From Microvirga sesbaniae (GTDB lineage Bacteria; Pseudomonadota; Alphaproteobacteria; Rhizobiales; Beijerinckiaceae), in the NCBI RefSeq assembly GCF_025460805.1, contig NZ_JAMXFJ010000015.1, forward strand, positions 8,555 to 72,554: a stretch of 64,000 nt of DNA. Direction: 5' to 3'. The notes beneath the pieces are model-generated. The model was not told the DNA's origin, made no database searches, and saw only the letters and a list, made by a program, of their open reading frames with translations. The stretch's first letter is position 1; each line of letters starts with the position of its first letter. Positions 36,501 to 45,439 of the stretch are shown piece by piece. Both the position numbers and the translations under genes were made by a program.

Positions 36501-36962
36501 GGCACCACGATCAAGATCTACCTGCCGCGCTACAGAGGCGAGACGCAAGCCGAGATCGAAGCCTCGACCCTCGCCGAGGCGCCGCGGGCGCAATCCGGCG
36601 AGACCGTTCTGGTGGTGGAGGACGAGCCGGTGGTGCGTGGCCTCATCCTGGAGGTGCTGGAGGATCTCGGCTACCGCACCCTCGAGGCGGTGGACGGACC
36701 GGAGGGGCTCAAGATCCTTCAATCCAAGCGGCACATCGACCTTCTCGTCACGGATGTCGGTCTTCCCGGGCTGAACGGCCGCCAACTGGCGGATGCCGCC
36801 CGGGAAACGCGCCCGAACCTCAAGACGCTTTTCATCACGGGCTATGCGGAGAACGCCACTCTGGCCGCGGGCTTCCTCGAGCCGGGGATGCAGATGATCA
36901 CCAAGCCGTTCGCGGTGGATGCCCTCGCGCAGAAGATCCGGTCGATGATCGAGGATGAGTGA
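33591..36962 (+). CDS. Hybrid sensor histidine kinase (multi-PAS, GAF, HisKA, HATPase, REC)
   Basis: A 1123-residue soluble hybrid kinase. Domains in order: PAS (about 30 to 165), PAS (170 to 285), PAS (300 to 410, [19 protein letters not shown]), GAF (425 to 590), a short coiled coil, PAS (630 to 740), HisKA with [18 protein letters not shown] (phospho-acceptor His760), HATPase ([34 protein letters not shown]) and a C-terminal receiver with [13 protein letters not shown] (Asp1055). No transmembrane helix is visible, so the signal is probably cytoplasmic; the GAF and PAS domains may bind a chromophore or small ligand. AGGA six bases upstream supports the start. A single-domain receiver gene lies convergently behind it. 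Confidence 0.92.
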   Translation: MHDTTSLRPAPVDREFLSSGGEMGARMRAHDWTTSPLGPPEAWPQSLRTLVRLMLNAKQAMFIAWGPELAFLYNDDYAPIFGAKHPEALGRPFAEVWSDIWGQIKPLVDQTLAGQASWHEDLLIPMERHGYREEAWFSFSYSPVHDESGAVAGMFCAAIETTGKILNQRALRESEERATGVLNGMDEAFILLDREFRILQINTAGLRLDTRPETEIIGRRHWEVWPGTEETPLGQFYKQAMAGRVPMRTENRYVWPDGREAWTEIRAYPGPDGLAVFYRDITERKIAEDRLHEAEDHYRHTVELNPQVTWTAAPNGQLDRVAQRWQDWTGTSGLGETWTQAMHPEDLEPSLKAWTHSTSTGETYDIEHRARMRSGEYRWMHSRAFPRRGPSGDIVKWYGTTEDIHERRAAREALQEETRSLEILNTALAAVASELDLDRLVQRVTDAGVELTGAQFGAFFYNVENAAGESYMLYTISGVPREAFAKFPMPRNTKVFAPTFGGDRIVRSDDITRDPAYGHTEPHRGMPPGHLPVRSYLAVPVASRSGEVIGGLFFGHAQTGVFDQRSERLMAGLAAGAAVAIDNARLFQNAQREIEERRRAEEALRRLNETLEAQVEERTRERDQIWQLSTDLMDVCRSDGTLLAVNPAWTTMLGWTEEELLASNFLGLIHPDDIESTLAELAHLEQGIQTFRFENRFRTKGGGYRLVSWTAVPKEGLFYAIGRDITAEREAAEALRQTEEALRQSQKMEAVGQLTGGIAHDFNNLLTGIVGSLDMLRTRVSQGRLDTVDRYITAATTSANRAAALTHRLLAFARRQPLDPRPVQANALVASLEDLFRRTVGETVTLEVVLAGGLWPTLCDPNQLESALLNLVINARDAMPDGGRLTVETCNAHLDDTYIAAQRDVKPGQYVCICVTDTGTGMPPDVIERAFEPFFTTKPLGQGTGLGLSMVYGFARQSEGHARIYSEIGQGTTIKIYLPRYRGETQAEIEASTLAEAPRAQSGETVLVVEDEPVVRGLILEVLEDLGYRTLEAVDGPEGLKILQSKRHIDLLVTDVGLPGLNGRQLADAARETRPNLKTLFITGYAENATLAAGFLEPGMQMITKPFAVDALAQKIRSMIEDE

Positions 36963-37000
36963 CGCCCGTGGCCATCGAATCCGACCGGATCGGGAGGGCG

Positions 37001-37393
37001 TCAGATGTCATTCGAGACGAGAAGCTTCTTGAGCAGACGGACCAGCGTTTCGGGATGAACGGGCTTCCCGATGAACAGCGCCCCTTCGGGCAGTTCGCCC
37101 GACTTGGGGGCGGCCCGCCCGGAGACGACCAGAACGCCGATTTCGTGCCGGCTCGCCCGCACGTGTCGGGCCAGCTCGAAACCGTTGATGCTGCCGCGCG
37201 GCATTTCCACGTCCGTCACCATCCCGTGGATGCCCGAGACGGCCCTCAGAACCTGGAGCGCCTCATCCGCATGGACGGCTTCGATCACCTTGAAGCCTGC
37301 ATCTTCCAGCACGTCGACGAGCGTCATCCGGACGAGCGCCTCATCTTCAACCACCAGAATGATGGGGCGAGTATCATGTTTCGGTCCAGCCAT
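37001..37393 (-). CDS. Single-domain response regulator
   Basis: A 130-residue receiver without output domain. Acidic pocket VVEDEALVRMTLVDVLEDAG, phospho-acceptor in MVTDVEMPRGS, conserved Ser at VVSGRAAP and Lys at FIGKPVHPETLV. It may take phosphate from the adjacent hybrid kinase (its stop is 38 bp from the kinase stop, convergent), as in many two-component phosphorelays of this group. The ATG at 37393 is used; an in-frame TTG is seven codons upstream. Confidence 0.85.
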   Translation of the reverse strand: MAGPKHDTRPIILVVEDEALVRMTLVDVLEDAGFKVIEAVHADEALQVLRAVSGIHGMVTDVEMPRGSINGFELARHVRASRHEIGVLVVSGRAAPKSGELPEGALFIGKPVHPETLVRLLKKLLVSNDI

Positions 37394-37477
37394 GCCCGAC
37401 GAAAGAGGAAACAACGGTCTTTGTTCCGAATGCCAAGATCTCGATCGACCCCCACCCGAGCTGCTTCCCCTCGCGTG

Positions 37478-37910
37478 GAATCATCGAAGTGAGATGATTC
37501 CACGCGAGGGGAATTGGCCGAGCCGCATTGTGTGACGGTGAATCGGATCCATTTCGCCGAAAATGCTCGAGTCTCCGGCTTCGCGCCGGCGATGCCCCGG
37601 CACGGGAGAGCCGCGTCCCTCTCCCCGTCATCACCGAGCTTGTCCCGGTGATCCCGATGCGAGAAGCGCCGCGCTCTTCCGTATCGGGATGGCCGGCACA
37701 AGGCCGGCCATGACGTGGGTGGGTAGCAGGAAGGGCGGAGGATGCCATGACGTGGAGAGGGTGTTGTCACCGGCTTCGACCAACACTCCCCCCGTCATCT
37801 CCCGCTCATACCACCCTCCACGTCATCACCGGGCTTGTCCCGGTGATCCCGATTATTTGAGGCGCCGAGCCTCACCGCATCGGGATGGCCGGGACAAGCC
37901 CGGCCATGAA
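37478..37910. repeat. Run of three dispersed repeats
   Basis: 37478 to 37572 is a copy of the TTCCAC/GGATCC composite repeat with a perfect inner palindrome GTGGAATCATC...GATGATTCCAC-like. 37625 to 37718 and 37819 to 37909 are copies of the ACCGGGCTTGTCCCGG/GGCCGGGACAAGCCCGGCC repeat. No gene lies between 37394 and 37871. Confidence 0.85.
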
Positions 37911-38102
37911 GAAGTCGCGCATCCGCTCCATGAGTTCGGGCTGGCAGACATCCTTGAACGAGCCGAACTTCATGTGCTTTTGGGCCCGTGAGGCTTCGTC
38001 CATGTCGAGGCTCGAACCCGGATGCCAGCGCGCCAGCATTTCTTTCGATCCAGCCGTGAAGCGGTGCATGATCAGCGCGACGGTGAGGTCCGCCCGGGGC
38101 AC
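37872..38102 (-). CDS. Small hypothetical protein whose C-terminus is encoded by a repeat
   Basis: A 76-residue frame starting at GTG 21 bp after the MFS stop. The first 65 residues (ALIMHRFTAGSKEMLARW, KHMKFGSFKDVCQPELMERM) look like a real protein of unknown family. The last residues, MAGLVPAIPMR, come from the palindromic repeat at 37819 to 37909. The repeat therefore seems to have inserted into the 3' end and supplied a new stop. The start is uncertain. Confidence 0.5.
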   Translation of the reverse strand: MPRADLTVALIMHRFTAGSKEMLARWHPGSSLDMDEASRAQKHMKFGSFKDVCQPELMERMRDFFMAGLVPAIPMR

Positions 38103-38123
38103 GCTGCCGAGAGACTCGGCCCC

Positions 38124-39416
38124 TCACTCCGCCGCAACCGGCATGGCCTGCTCGTCGCCTTCTTCATCGGGCTCGCTCCAGAGGGACAGATGCCCTCTCT
38201 CGGTCCACAGGACCGCCACGAGGCATGCCGCGCCGAGGCAGAGATAGCCCAGGCTGAGAGGCACGACCGTGCCGTTGAAGGAGCGTCCGATGACGAACCC
38301 GAACAGAGCCCCGACCAGCGTGGTGTAGGAGCCGATGAAGGATGACGCCGTGCCCGCGATGGCCGCCAGGGGGGCCATCGCGATGGAATTGAAGTTCGGC
38401 ACGGTGAGGCTGTACAGGAACTGGTTGAAAGCGAAGATCGCCGCGAACAGAAGCAGGGGCGGCCGGCCGCCGTAGAGGAGCGCCACGCCAAGCTGCACGG
38501 CCGCAACGAGCGTGAAGCCGCACAGGCCGATATGCGACAGGCGGCGCATCCCTAAGCGCCGCACCAGCGTCGCGTTCGTGAACGAGGCGGCTCCCATGAA
38601 GGCCGCGATGCACCCGAAGACCAGAGGGAAGAGCGCTCCAAGCCCGTAGACCTCCGTCTCGAAGATCTGCTGCGCGGACCCGATATACGCCATGAGACAG
38701 CCCATCATGAGGGCGACGCCCGTCGCATAGCCGATGCTGACCCGCGTGGAGACCGTGACTTTCACCGCGGACACGATCTGGCCGACGGAGAAGGGCCGGC
38801 GGTATTCCGGATGGAGGGTTTCCGGCATGCGGATGAAGAACCAGGCCGCCACCAGCACGGCAAAGCCGAGGATGGTCCCGAAGATCATGCGCCACGTGCC
38901 CAGGAGCAGGAGAAGGCTGCCCGATGCGGGCGCCAGCATCGGCACGATGATGAAGACCATCATGGTGATCGACAGAACGCGCGCCATCTCGCGGCCCGCG
39001 AAGCGGTCCCGGATGATCGCCACCGTCAGCACGCGCGTGGCGGCCAGGCCGGCTCCCTGAACGGCACGTCCGATCAGCAGCATGGCGAAGCTTGGGGCTG
39101 TCGCAGCGATGAAGCCGCCCAGGAGGTAGACGGCCAGCCCGATCATCAGCGTGGGCCGCCGCCCGATCGCGTCCGAGACGGGACCATAGACCGTCTGCAT
39201 GACGGCGAAGGGCACCATGTAGGCCGTGATCAGCATCTGGAGATCGTTGGGATCGGGGATCCCGAAATCGGACTGGATCGGCCCGAAGGCGGGAAGCAGG
39301 TTGTCGATGGACAGAGACCCGAGGCTCATCACGAGCGCAATGAGGAGAACGAACTCGTGCAGGGACGGGAATCGGGCGTGGCCGCTCTGGGCTGGGCCGC
39401 CGGCAAACGGAGACAT
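38124..39416 (-). CDS. MFS drug-resistance exporter of the Bcr/CflA type
   Basis: A 430-residue, 12-helix inner-membrane transporter. DNLLPAFGPIQSDFG near the first helix, YGPVSDAIGRRPTLMIGLAV (MFS motif A) and LIGRAVQGAGLAATRVLTVA (motif B region) mark a DHA1-type drug:proton antiporter. The substrate is unknown. GGAAAG seven bases upstream fixes the start. The small gene at 37872 may be in the same transcript. Confidence 0.88.
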   Translation of the reverse strand: MSPFAGGPAQSGHARFPSLHEFVLLIALVMSLGSLSIDNLLPAFGPIQSDFGIPDPNDLQMLITAYMVPFAVMQTVYGPVSDAIGRRPTLMIGLAVYLLGGFIAATAPSFAMLLIGRAVQGAGLAATRVLTVAIIRDRFAGREMARVLSITMMVFIIVPMLAPASGSLLLLLGTWRMIFGTILGFAVLVAAWFFIRMPETLHPEYRRPFSVGQIVSAVKVTVSTRVSIGYATGVALMMGCLMAYIGSAQQIFETEVYGLGALFPLVFGCIAAFMGAASFTNATLVRRLGMRRLSHIGLCGFTLVAAVQLGVALLYGGRPPLLLFAAIFAFNQFLYSLTVPNFNSIAMAPLAAIAGTASSFIGSYTTLVGALFGFVIGRSFNGTVVPLSLGYLCLGAACLVAVLWTERGHLSLWSEPDEEGDEQAMPVAAE

Positions 39417-39672
39417 TGCAAAACTTTCCGCGACAGGGGTCTCTGCCGCATGGGGGCATCCATCATGCGAAATGCATGGAAGCGCAGGTCCCGGGCATGG
39501 GACGAGGGTTGAGAATGGAAGGAAAGATCTAACCTGGAAGCGGCGGGCAGACCCGCTGAACCTGCATTCGAGGGCGTTTCGGCATCCGGTTCGCCTCGCG
39601 GAGTCGTTTGGTTACCGGCTATCAACCACGAGAGCGGGTGAGGGTTTCATCAGGAATGCGAACGCGGCCGGA

Positions 39673-40287
39673 TCAGCCTTGTCCCGGTTGTCGCGGCGAG
39701 AGCTCGAAATGGGAGCGGTCCATGTCCTTGAAGCTGTGGAAGTGGCCGCCCCAGCGGATCGGCACGCCCAGCGCCGCGGCGGCCCTTTTGACGGCTTCTG
39801 CGATCCGGGTCTGGACACCGGGATCGAAATAGACGCGACCCTCCGGGTCGAGGGGCCACAGGTCGACCGCGTCGCCGGTGCGGTGCGGGCTGCCCTGGGT
39901 TCTCGACCAGCCCCAGGCCACCGCCTTGCGCTGCAGCTCGGCGTCGCGCCGGCCCGAGCCGATCACGAAGGGCAGCCCGGGATGATCGGCCTGCGCCTTG
40001 AGGATGACCCTGGCCAGGGCCGGGTTGAGGGCCCGAACATTGGCCTCGTGCTGTCCGACCGGGTCCGGGTTCCAGGCCCGGAACATTGCCAGCTGGTCAC
40101 GGCCGCGGTCGTCTCTCGCCGGGATCCTCGCATAGACCCCGCCCGGCCCGAGGAGCGGGTCGAGATTGGCGCCGGGCGGCCGTTCGGTCCCGCCCCCGAG
40201 CCTGACCTGAGCCCGGGCGTCCGGGCCGGCGCTCACGAGCAGGAGGATGAGGAATCCGGCGGAGAGGGAGTGGACCTGTCGAAGCAT
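39673..40287 (-). CDS. Exported M15-family peptidase
   Basis: A 204-residue protein with a signal peptide (LSAGFLILLLVSAGPDARAQ). It has an M15 zinc site: SPHRTGDAVDLW supplies His and Asp, and WGGHFHSFKDMDRSHFEL supplies the distal His. Such enzymes are D,D-carboxypeptidases or L-Ala-D-Glu endopeptidases that trim peptidoglycan peptides, or phage endolysin relatives. The ATG at 40287 directly precedes the signal peptide. No phage genes are nearby, so a cellular wall role is likelier. Confidence 0.82.
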   Translation of the reverse strand: MLRQVHSLSAGFLILLLVSAGPDARAQVRLGGGTERPPGANLDPLLGPGGVYARIPARDDRGRDQLAMFRAWNPDPVGQHEANVRALNPALARVILKAQADHPGLPFVIGSGRRDAELQRKAVAWGWSRTQGSPHRTGDAVDLWPLDPEGRVYFDPGVQTRIAEAVKRAAAALGVPIRWGGHFHSFKDMDRSHFELSPRQPGQG

Positions 40288-40458
40288 CGTCGCCTGATGG
40301 GTTGCAGCCCCATCTTGCCAAAGAATGGCGACGCTCGTCGACTCCTCGACGGCAGCCGCCGGGCCCGCCCCGGCACCGGAGATCACGGCAACGGGTGACG
40401 GCCAGGTTCGACCGGCCAAGTTCCACCGGCCCTGTGATCGAAGGCCTGCCTCGCCCTC

Positions 40459-40557
40459 GGGCTTGGAGCATTTTTCGGCGAAGTGGCTCCGGTTCGCCGT
40501 CAAAAATGCGGCACGGCCAAGACGAGAGGTGATTCCACGCCCGTGGAAACAGCTCTA
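40459..40557. repeat. Dispersed composite repeat (TTCCAC / GGATCC-type)
   Basis: GAGCATTTTTCGGCGAAGTG and GCCGTCAAAAATGCGGC arms are followed by GATTCCACGCCCGTGGAA and AGCTCTAG. This is the inverse order of the copy at 33386. It ends inside the LysR stop codon region, so it may form the 3' end of that transcript. Confidence 0.8.
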
Positions 40558-41448
40558 GCCCGGGACGAAGGCTGCCAGCTCGTCGGGCGTTCCCTTCGGA
40601 AAGGCTTCCTTTAGGTAGTCGAGGAAGGCGGACACGCGAGGACTCAGGAGCCGCCGCGACGGATAGAGCGTCCACAGGGCGATGTCTGCCCCCTCCACGG
40701 CGCCCCATTGCACCAGCGTTCCGGCGGCCAGATCGTGGCTGACAAGGGACACGGGCAGGCGTCCGACGCCAACGCCGGCCCGCACGGCATCGCGGACCAT
40801 GACGAGGGACGAGAGGCGAAGGACCGGATCGACCGCGAGGCGTGATCGTCCGGACGGCGTCATGAGGCTCCAGGCCGCAACCCGGTCGCCGGTGCCCCGG
40901 ACGATCGCCGGAACGGCGAGATCGCCCGCCGGCCGAGAGAGGTTCGGGCTTGCGACCACGACCAGCCGGTCGCGCAGGAAGATCCGTCCGACCAGGGTTT
41001 CGTCCGGGTCCGGATTGACCCGGATGACCAGGTCGTAGCCTTCCTCCACCATGTCGACGGGCCGGTCCTCCGTCGTGATCTCGAGCCGGACCTCGGGATA
41101 TTTCAGCGCGAAGCCGGCCGCCAGCCGTCCCATCGCGGTCTGCGAGAAGAGCAGCGGCGCGCTGATGCGCAACCTGCCCCGCGGCGTGTCCCCGCCCGAG
41201 GCGATCGCCGCGGCCGTCTCGTCGAGTTCGGTGAGCAGCGCGCCCGTCCGCTCGAAGAGCGCCCGCCCCTCCTGGGTGAGCTTCAGCGCCCGTGCGCCGC
41301 GCTCGAACAGGCGCAGGTTGAGGCTGCCCTCCAGGTCCGCGACCCGGCGGGACAGGGTCGCCTTCGGGCGTCCCGCCGCGCGCGCCGCGCGCCCGAACCC
41401 TCCGTAGCGGGCCACGAGATTGAAATCGGAAAGAGCCAGCAGGTCCAT
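40555..41448 (-). CDS. LysR-family transcriptional regulator
   Basis: A 297-residue regulator: winged HTH at residues 1 to 60 (LLALSDFNLVARYGGFGRAA, RPKATLSRRVADLEGSLNLR) and a periplasmic-binding-like effector domain (about 90 to 290). The start at 41448 is the ATG immediately before the HTH. It is divergent from the SRPBCC gene across a 124-bp gap, the classic arrangement in which a LysR protein controls its divergent neighbour. The effector is unknown. Confidence 0.9.
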   Translation of the reverse strand: MDLLALSDFNLVARYGGFGRAARAAGRPKATLSRRVADLEGSLNLRLFERGARALKLTQEGRALFERTGALLTELDETAAAIASGGDTPRGRLRISAPLLFSQTAMGRLAAGFALKYPEVRLEITTEDRPVDMVEEGYDLVIRVNPDPDETLVGRIFLRDRLVVVASPNLSRPAGDLAVPAIVRGTGDRVAAWSLMTPSGRSRLAVDPVLRLSSLVMVRDAVRAGVGVGRLPVSLVSHDLAAGTLVQWGAVEGADIALWTLYPSRRLLSPRVSAFLDYLKEAFPKGTPDELAAFVPG

Positions 41449-41572
41449 GAACGTTCCACCAGTGAGACGGAGCGTCCAGATATAGCGGCTATCGGGGCGA
41501 ATGTGGATCACTCATTGTCGGGATGTCGTCACGACCGATCCACGCTGACCCCTCACGAGAAGGAACCTCATC

Positions 41573-42046
41573 ATGATCTATTCGACCGCCACCGTCCCGG
41601 TGAATCCTGAAGGCGAGACCACGCTGATCCGGGCCCAGGTCTGGGCCGGCCTGGAGCTCAAGGCCCGCGATGCCCGCCTGTTCCTTCCGCCCGGCCTCTG
41701 CACCCGCTGCGACGTGGTCGAGGAAAGCGCGACCCATTTCGTCCGCGAAGCCACGATCGGCGGTGCCGACCTGCGGGAGATCGTCACCCTCGAACCGGAG
41801 AGCAAGGTCACGTTCTTCCAGGCCGCCGGGCCGCGCGAGGGCGCCATCGTCAACGAGCTGTTCGAAGACCCGGACGGCACGCTCCAGCTCCGCTTCTACT
41901 GTTATCTGGGCCTGCGCGGCAAAGAGCCGAACGGCCCGGAGGAGCAGGCCGAACAGGCGCAGTTCGACGGCGAGACGGGCTACAAGGCCGCCCTCATGTC
42001 CACGCTCAAGCGCACCCGCGAGTTGCTCGCGGAAGGCCGTCTCTGA
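41573..42046 (+). CDS. SRPBCC-fold protein of the DUF1857 type
   Basis: A 157-residue soluble protein: IYSTATVPVNPEGETTLIRA, VWAGLELKARDARLFLPPGL, VTFFQAAGPREGAIVNELFE. The fold is a ligand-binding START-like cup, also seen in AtaL-like proteins. A substrate cannot be named. It probably binds a hydrophobic small molecule. The divergent LysR gene is its likely regulator. Confidence 0.78.
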   Translation: MIYSTATVPVNPEGETTLIRAQVWAGLELKARDARLFLPPGLCTRCDVVEESATHFVREATIGGADLREIVTLEPESKVTFFQAAGPREGAIVNELFEDPDGTLQLRFYCYLGLRGKEPNGPEEQAEQAQFDGETGYKAALMSTLKRTRELLAEGRL

Positions 42047-42173
42047 CCACCGTGATCACCGTCAGCCCGGGGCCGCCTCCTCCGAGGCGCCCCGCCCTCC
42101 GAGGTCGCGACCATGCAGGATTCGAGAGCCGACGCCAAACATCTTGCAACGTCGAAGCTTTCGATCTCAGACA

Positions 42174-42213
42174 GCAAAAAGCCCGCTAAGCTCTTGCTTT
42201 CGCGGGCTTTTTT
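42174..42213 (-). terminator. Rho-independent terminator after tRNA-Met
   Basis: On the minus strand AAGCCCGC and GCGGGCTT form a stem around an 18-nt loop, followed by TTTT. The plus strand also ends in TTTTTT, so it may work in both directions and also end the DUF1857 transcript. Confidence 0.8.
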
Positions 42214-42215
42214 GA

Positions 42216-42292
42216 TGGTAGCGGAGGAGGGATTTGAACCCCCGACACAAGGATTATGATTCCTCTGCTCTGACCAACTGAGCTACTCCGCC
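42216..42292 (-). tRNA. tRNA-Met (CAU), probably elongator
   Basis: A 77-nt cloverleaf with encoded 3' CCA. Acceptor stem GGCGGAG pairs with CTCCGCT less one mismatch-tolerant end, D arm GCTCAGTTGGTCAGAGC, anticodon stem-loop GAGGA-ATCATAA-TCCTT with anticodon CAT, T arm GGGGGTTCAAATCCCTC. The absence of the initiator C1:A72 mismatch and the D-loop pattern favour elongator Met. A tRNA-Ile2 reading after lysidine modification is not excluded. Confidence 0.92.
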
Positions 42293-42447
42293 CCAGGAAG
42301 CGGGGCGGACCCCGCGTCAGGCAAGCGCGATATAGGGAAGGTTGCCCCCCGGTGTCAAGAAAGACGCGCGGCCGAGCCGCGGATTTGTGAAACGCGCGCT
42401 CTCGAGGAATGAGGCGCCGGCGAATGAGGCACCGGCCGGCCGATCCA

Positions 42448-42666
42448 TCAGCCTTTCGGCTTCATGCGCCAGAGCTGGAATCCCTCGGAGGAAATCGCCT
42501 GCTCGATGGCCTTTCGCGAGAACTTGTGCGGCGGAGCCTCGCGGGAAGCGAGCGTGCCCGTCAGGCCCCAGGGGGCGTATTTGGCGGGAAGCTTGCTGCC
42601 TGCCTCGTCGCCCGCAAACGCGTGCAGGTCGTCCTTGGCCTGGGAGGTGAACATGAAGAGACGCAT
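42448..42666 (-). CDS. Small hypothetical protein (72 aa)
   Basis: A 72-residue basic soluble protein: LFMFTSQAKDDLHAFAGDEA, then LPAKYAPWGLTGTLAS and FSRKAIEQAISSEGFQLWRM. It reads like a conserved protein of this bacterial group with a compact alpha/beta pattern and no membrane segment. The function is not recognised. No strong ribosome site precedes the ATG. Confidence 0.65.
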   Translation of the reverse strand: MRLFMFTSQAKDDLHAFAGDEAGSKLPAKYAPWGLTGTLASREAPPHKFSRKAIEQAISSEGFQLWRMKPKG

Positions 42667-42808
42667 GGGAGTGGCTTTCGTAATAAGCGGAGGGCAGCCC
42701 CTCCTTAGATAGGGCCCGCCCCCCGAAAGTCACCCGGCCGGTCCGGCGCCGATGCCCCTGCGCGCTCAGGCGGAGTGCACGCGACGCCCCGCCTGCCGCA
42801 CCGGACGG

Positions 42809-43450
42809 TCAGGCCCGCTTCCTGATCCTCATCAGCTTGAAGAAGCCGCCCGGGAACAGGCTCCTGAGCTCCACGACTTCCATGCGGCCGGTCCCGCGGG
42901 CCCAGTCCTCGACCCGGGACGCCTTGAAGGCCGAGCTCCAGCCGATGGCCTTGGCCACGGGTGAGGCCAGTTCCTCCAGGGCGGCGATCGGGCCGGAGGG
43001 CTGGCCCCAGTGGTTGGCGAGGACGATCTCGCCCCCGGGCTTCAGCACGCGCATGAACTCGTCGAGCGCCGTCTCGGGCTCGGGCACCAGGGTGATGATG
43101 AACTGCGCCGTGACGGCATCGAAGGTCTCGTCGGGAAAGCTCAGGCGGGTGACGTCCATCACCTGCAGGCTTTTCACATGGCCGAGCCCCCTCCTCTCGA
43201 CCTTGTCCTGGGCCCGGCGCAGCATGTCCTCGGACAGATCGACCCCGTAGACCTCCGCATGCCTCGGATAGTACCCGAGGGACAGCCCCGTGCCGACGCC
43301 GGCCTCGAGAACCTTGGGCCCGCAGGCGACGGCGGCGTTCACGGCCGCCCGGGCGGCCGGTTCGGTCAGCTTGTCGTAGACGAGGTCATAGATCGGAGCC
43401 CAACGCGCATAGGCCTTGCGCATCAGGACCGTGGTCGCTCCATCCGTCAT
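42809..43450 (-). CDS. pmtA: PmtA-type phosphatidylethanolamine N-methyltransferase
   Basis: A 213-residue class I SAM methyltransferase. Motif I is VLEAGVGTGLSLGYYP at about 46 to 61, motif II VYGVDLSEDMLRRAQ, post-motif VMDVTRLSFPDETFDAV. The sequence around motif I and the basic C-terminus match the bacterial PmtA family, which makes phosphatidylcholine from phosphatidylethanolamine at the inner membrane. A generic ubiE-like methyltransferase is the alternative. It lies 22 bp downstream of mnmA on the same strand. Confidence 0.8.
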   Translation of the reverse strand: MTDGATTVLMRKAYARWAPIYDLVYDKLTEPAARAAVNAAVACGPKVLEAGVGTGLSLGYYPRHAEVYGVDLSEDMLRRAQDKVERRGLGHVKSLQVMDVTRLSFPDETFDAVTAQFIITLVPEPETALDEFMRVLKPGGEIVLANHWGQPSGPIAALEELASPVAKAIGWSSAFKASRVEDWARGTGRMEVVELRSLFPGGFFKLMRIRKRA

Positions 43451-43472
43451 AAACTATCCCTAGGTAAGCACC

Positions 43473-44627
43473 TCAGGCCGCGGCGGGGGCGGCCTCGGCG
43501 ATGGTCCGAGCAATGGTGCCCCCGCCAAGCACACGTGCCCGCGGAGCATCGCTCTCATAGATGACACAAGCTTGACCGGGAGACACCCCGTCTTCCGCCG
43601 ATAACAGCTCGACCGTAGTGCCGGTTCCTGTGGATCTCAAGGTGGCCGGGCGCGGCTCGCGGGTGGAGCGGACGCGCACCGCCACCTCCATGCCCGTCTC
43701 GCCCAGGGATTCGAGGGGAACGTCCCCGAGCCAGTTCACGTCCGTCACGCGGATCAGGCGGGTGGCCAGGGCCTCCCGGGGCCCCACGACGACGCGGGCC
43801 TCCTTGGCCTCGAGGCGCACCACATAGAGCGGCTCGCCCACGGAGAGCCCGAGCCCCTTCCGCTGCCCCACGGTGTAATGGATGATGCCGTCGTGCCGGC
43901 CCAGCACCCGGCCGTCCACATGGACGATCTCGCCGCCCTGCACGGCGCCCGGCTTGAGGCGCTCGATCACGTCGCTGTAGCGCCCCTGGGTGACGAAGCA
44001 GATGTCCTGGCTGTCCGCCTTCTCGGCCACGGTGAGGCCGAACTCGCGGGCGAGTTCCCGGGTTTTCTCCTTGGGCAGCTCGCCCAGGGGGAAGCGGAGC
44101 AGATCCAGCTGCGCCGGCGTGGTGGCATAGAGGAAATAGCTCTGGTCCCGGTCCGGATCGGCCGCCCGGTGGAGGGCGCGGCGCCCGTCCGGCAGGGCGC
44201 GGCTCGCCACGTAATGGCCCGTGGCCAGCACGTCGGCTCCCAGCTCCCGGGCGGTCTCCAGGAGGTCGCGGAACTTGATCGAGCGGTTGCACTCGACGCA
44301 GGGGATCGGCGTCTCGCCGGCGAGATAGCTCTGGGTGAAGCGGTCGATCACCGCCTCCCGGAAGCGCGCCTCGTAGTCGAGCACGTAATGGGGAATGCCG
44401 ATGGCTTCGGCCACCCGGCGGGCATCGTAGATGTCCTGGCCGGCGCAGCAGGCGCCCTTCCGGTGGGCGGCGGCGCCATGGTCGTACAACTGGAGCGTGA
44501 TGCCGATGACGTCGTAGCCCTGGCGCTTGAGCAGGGCCGCGACGACCGACGAGTCCACGCCGCCCGACATCGCAACCACGACGCGGGTCTTCGAGGGATC
44601 GGTGGGGAGGTCGAGTGAATTGAGCAT
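43473..44627 (-). CDS. mnmA: tRNA-specific 2-thiouridylase
   Basis: A 384-residue enzyme that thiolates uridine 34 of tRNA-Lys, -Glu and -Gln. PP-loop [18 protein letters not shown] at 16 to 33. The first catalytic Cys is in [12 protein letters not shown]; the second is in [15 protein letters not shown]. The C-terminal tRNA-binding region follows ([20 protein letters not shown]). The length matches the family. GGATGGAAAG precedes the ATG. Confidence 0.95.
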   Translation of the reverse strand: MLNSLDLPTDPSKTRVVVAMSGGVDSSVVAALLKRQGYDVIGITLQLYDHGAAAHRKGACCAGQDIYDARRVAEAIGIPHYVLDYEARFREAVIDRFTQSYLAGETPIPCVECNRSIKFRDLLETARELGADVLATGHYVASRALPDGRRALHRAADPDRDQSYFLYATTPAQLDLLRFPLGELPKEKTRELAREFGLTVAEKADSQDICFVTQGRYSDVIERLKPGAVQGGEIVHVDGRVLGRHDGIIHYTVGQRKGLGLSVGEPLYVVRLEAKEARVVVGPREALATRLIRVTDVNWLGDVPLESLGETGMEVAVRVRSTREPRPATLRSTGTGTTVELLSAEDGVSPGQACVIYESDAPRARVLGGGTIARTIAEAAPAAA

Positions 44628-44686
44628 CTTTCCATCCAGAGGCGCCGTTCAAGGCGGCGCACGGGAGGGGCCAAGGCCCCTCTATA

Positions 44687-44835
44687 GCGCATCGTGCGGA
44701 AAAGTGGACCCGGTTTTCCGCTCGAACGATGCGCCAGCCAAGAGTGGAGCATCGGATCGATCCCAAAAGTGGACCCACTTTTGGGTCCGATGCTCTCGCG
44801 CATCGTGCGGAAAAGTGGACCCGGTTTTCGCTGAC
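44687..44835. repeat. Composite palindromic repeat, three units
   Basis: Three palindromic units: GCGCATCGTGCGGAAAAGTG...AACGATGCGC (44687 to 44731), GCATCGGATCGATCCCAAAA...TTTTGGGTCCGATGC (44751 to 44795) and a partial third copy of the first (44797 to 44835). The first two joined by CAGCCAAGAGTGGA correspond to the copy at the left window edge. It lies between mnmA and sciP. Confidence 0.88.
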
Positions 44836-45016
44836 GCGGCCCTTCGGATACGGGCAGGCGATGCGCTGGCCTGGAAGACGGCCCTCATTCTGGAAGGGCC
44901 CGACCGTTCCCGGATCCGGTGCCCTGGCCACAATTCTTAAAGGGAAAGTGCCCCGCAATAAGCCAACGTTAACGTTTATGGCTAAGCTTAGGCATTCTCG
45001 TAACCGCCTGATGGGC

Positions 45017-45031
45017 TTAGGGAAACATTAA
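45017..45031 (+). promoter_or_regulatory. Candidate CtrA box upstream of sciP
   Basis: TTAG-GGAAACA-TTAA matches the CtrA consensus TTAA-N7-TTAA with one mismatch, about 60 bp before the sciP start. A 12-bp palindrome AACGTTAACGTT lies slightly upstream (44965 to 44976). In Caulobacter sciP is a CtrA target; here this is inferred from the motif. Confidence 0.55.
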
Positions 45032-45089
45032 GTCCCCTCGCGTAGGTTCGAGCCTGTCAAAGGTCGTTGAATTTTTGTGTGAGCGTATC

Positions 45090-45365
45090 ATGACCGAACC
45101 CCACCGCCCAAGGGTCAAGTATGTCATTGGGCCCGACGGCAGTCCCCTGACGATTGCCGACCTTCCCCCGTCCAGCACCCGCCGCTGGGTCATCCGCCGC
45201 AAAGCCGAGGTTGTCGCCGCCGTCCGCGGCGGCCTGCTCAGCCTCGAGGAGGCCTGCCAGCGCTACACGCTGACCACCGAGGAATTCCTGAGCTGGCAGA
45301 TGTCCATCGATCAGCATGGCCTGGCCGGCCTGCGCACCACCCGGATCCAGCAATACCGGCAATAG
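45090..45365 (+). CDS. sciP: SciP-type CtrA inhibitor (DUF1153)
   Basis: A 91-residue helix-turn-helix protein: RVKYVIGPDGSPLTIADLPP, RRWVIRRKAEVVAAVRGGLL, EEACQRYTLTTEEFLSWQ. The close match to Caulobacter SciP marks it as the small protein that blocks CtrA-dependent transcription in G1-like cells. The ATG at 45090 starts the typical MTEPHRP N-terminus. It is followed by a terminator, so it is monocistronic. Confidence 0.93.
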   Translation: MTEPHRPRVKYVIGPDGSPLTIADLPPSSTRRWVIRRKAEVVAAVRGGLLSLEEACQRYTLTTEEFLSWQMSIDQHGLAGLRTTRIQQYRQ

Positions 45366-45420
45366 GCGCCGCGACGGTCGGCACGAAGCGGGCGCTGGTC
45401 ATCCGACCGGCGCCTTTTTG
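45366..45420 (+). terminator. Terminator after sciP
   Basis: GGCGCC(GCGAC)GGTCGG pairs with CCGACCGGCGCC across a loop and is followed by TTTTTG. It lies immediately behind the sciP stop. Confidence 0.8.
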
Positions 45421-45439
45421 TCGTCGGGAAGCGCGGCCG

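Noticed and set aside
39673..40287. Phage endolysin
   Set aside because: It has a Sec signal peptide and no phage neighbours, so a cellular peptidoglycan peptidase is likelier.
43555..44958. 467-codon frame across mnmA
   Set aside because: The other frame carries all MnmA motifs. This one is Arg/Pro/Gly-rich and starts inside a repeat.
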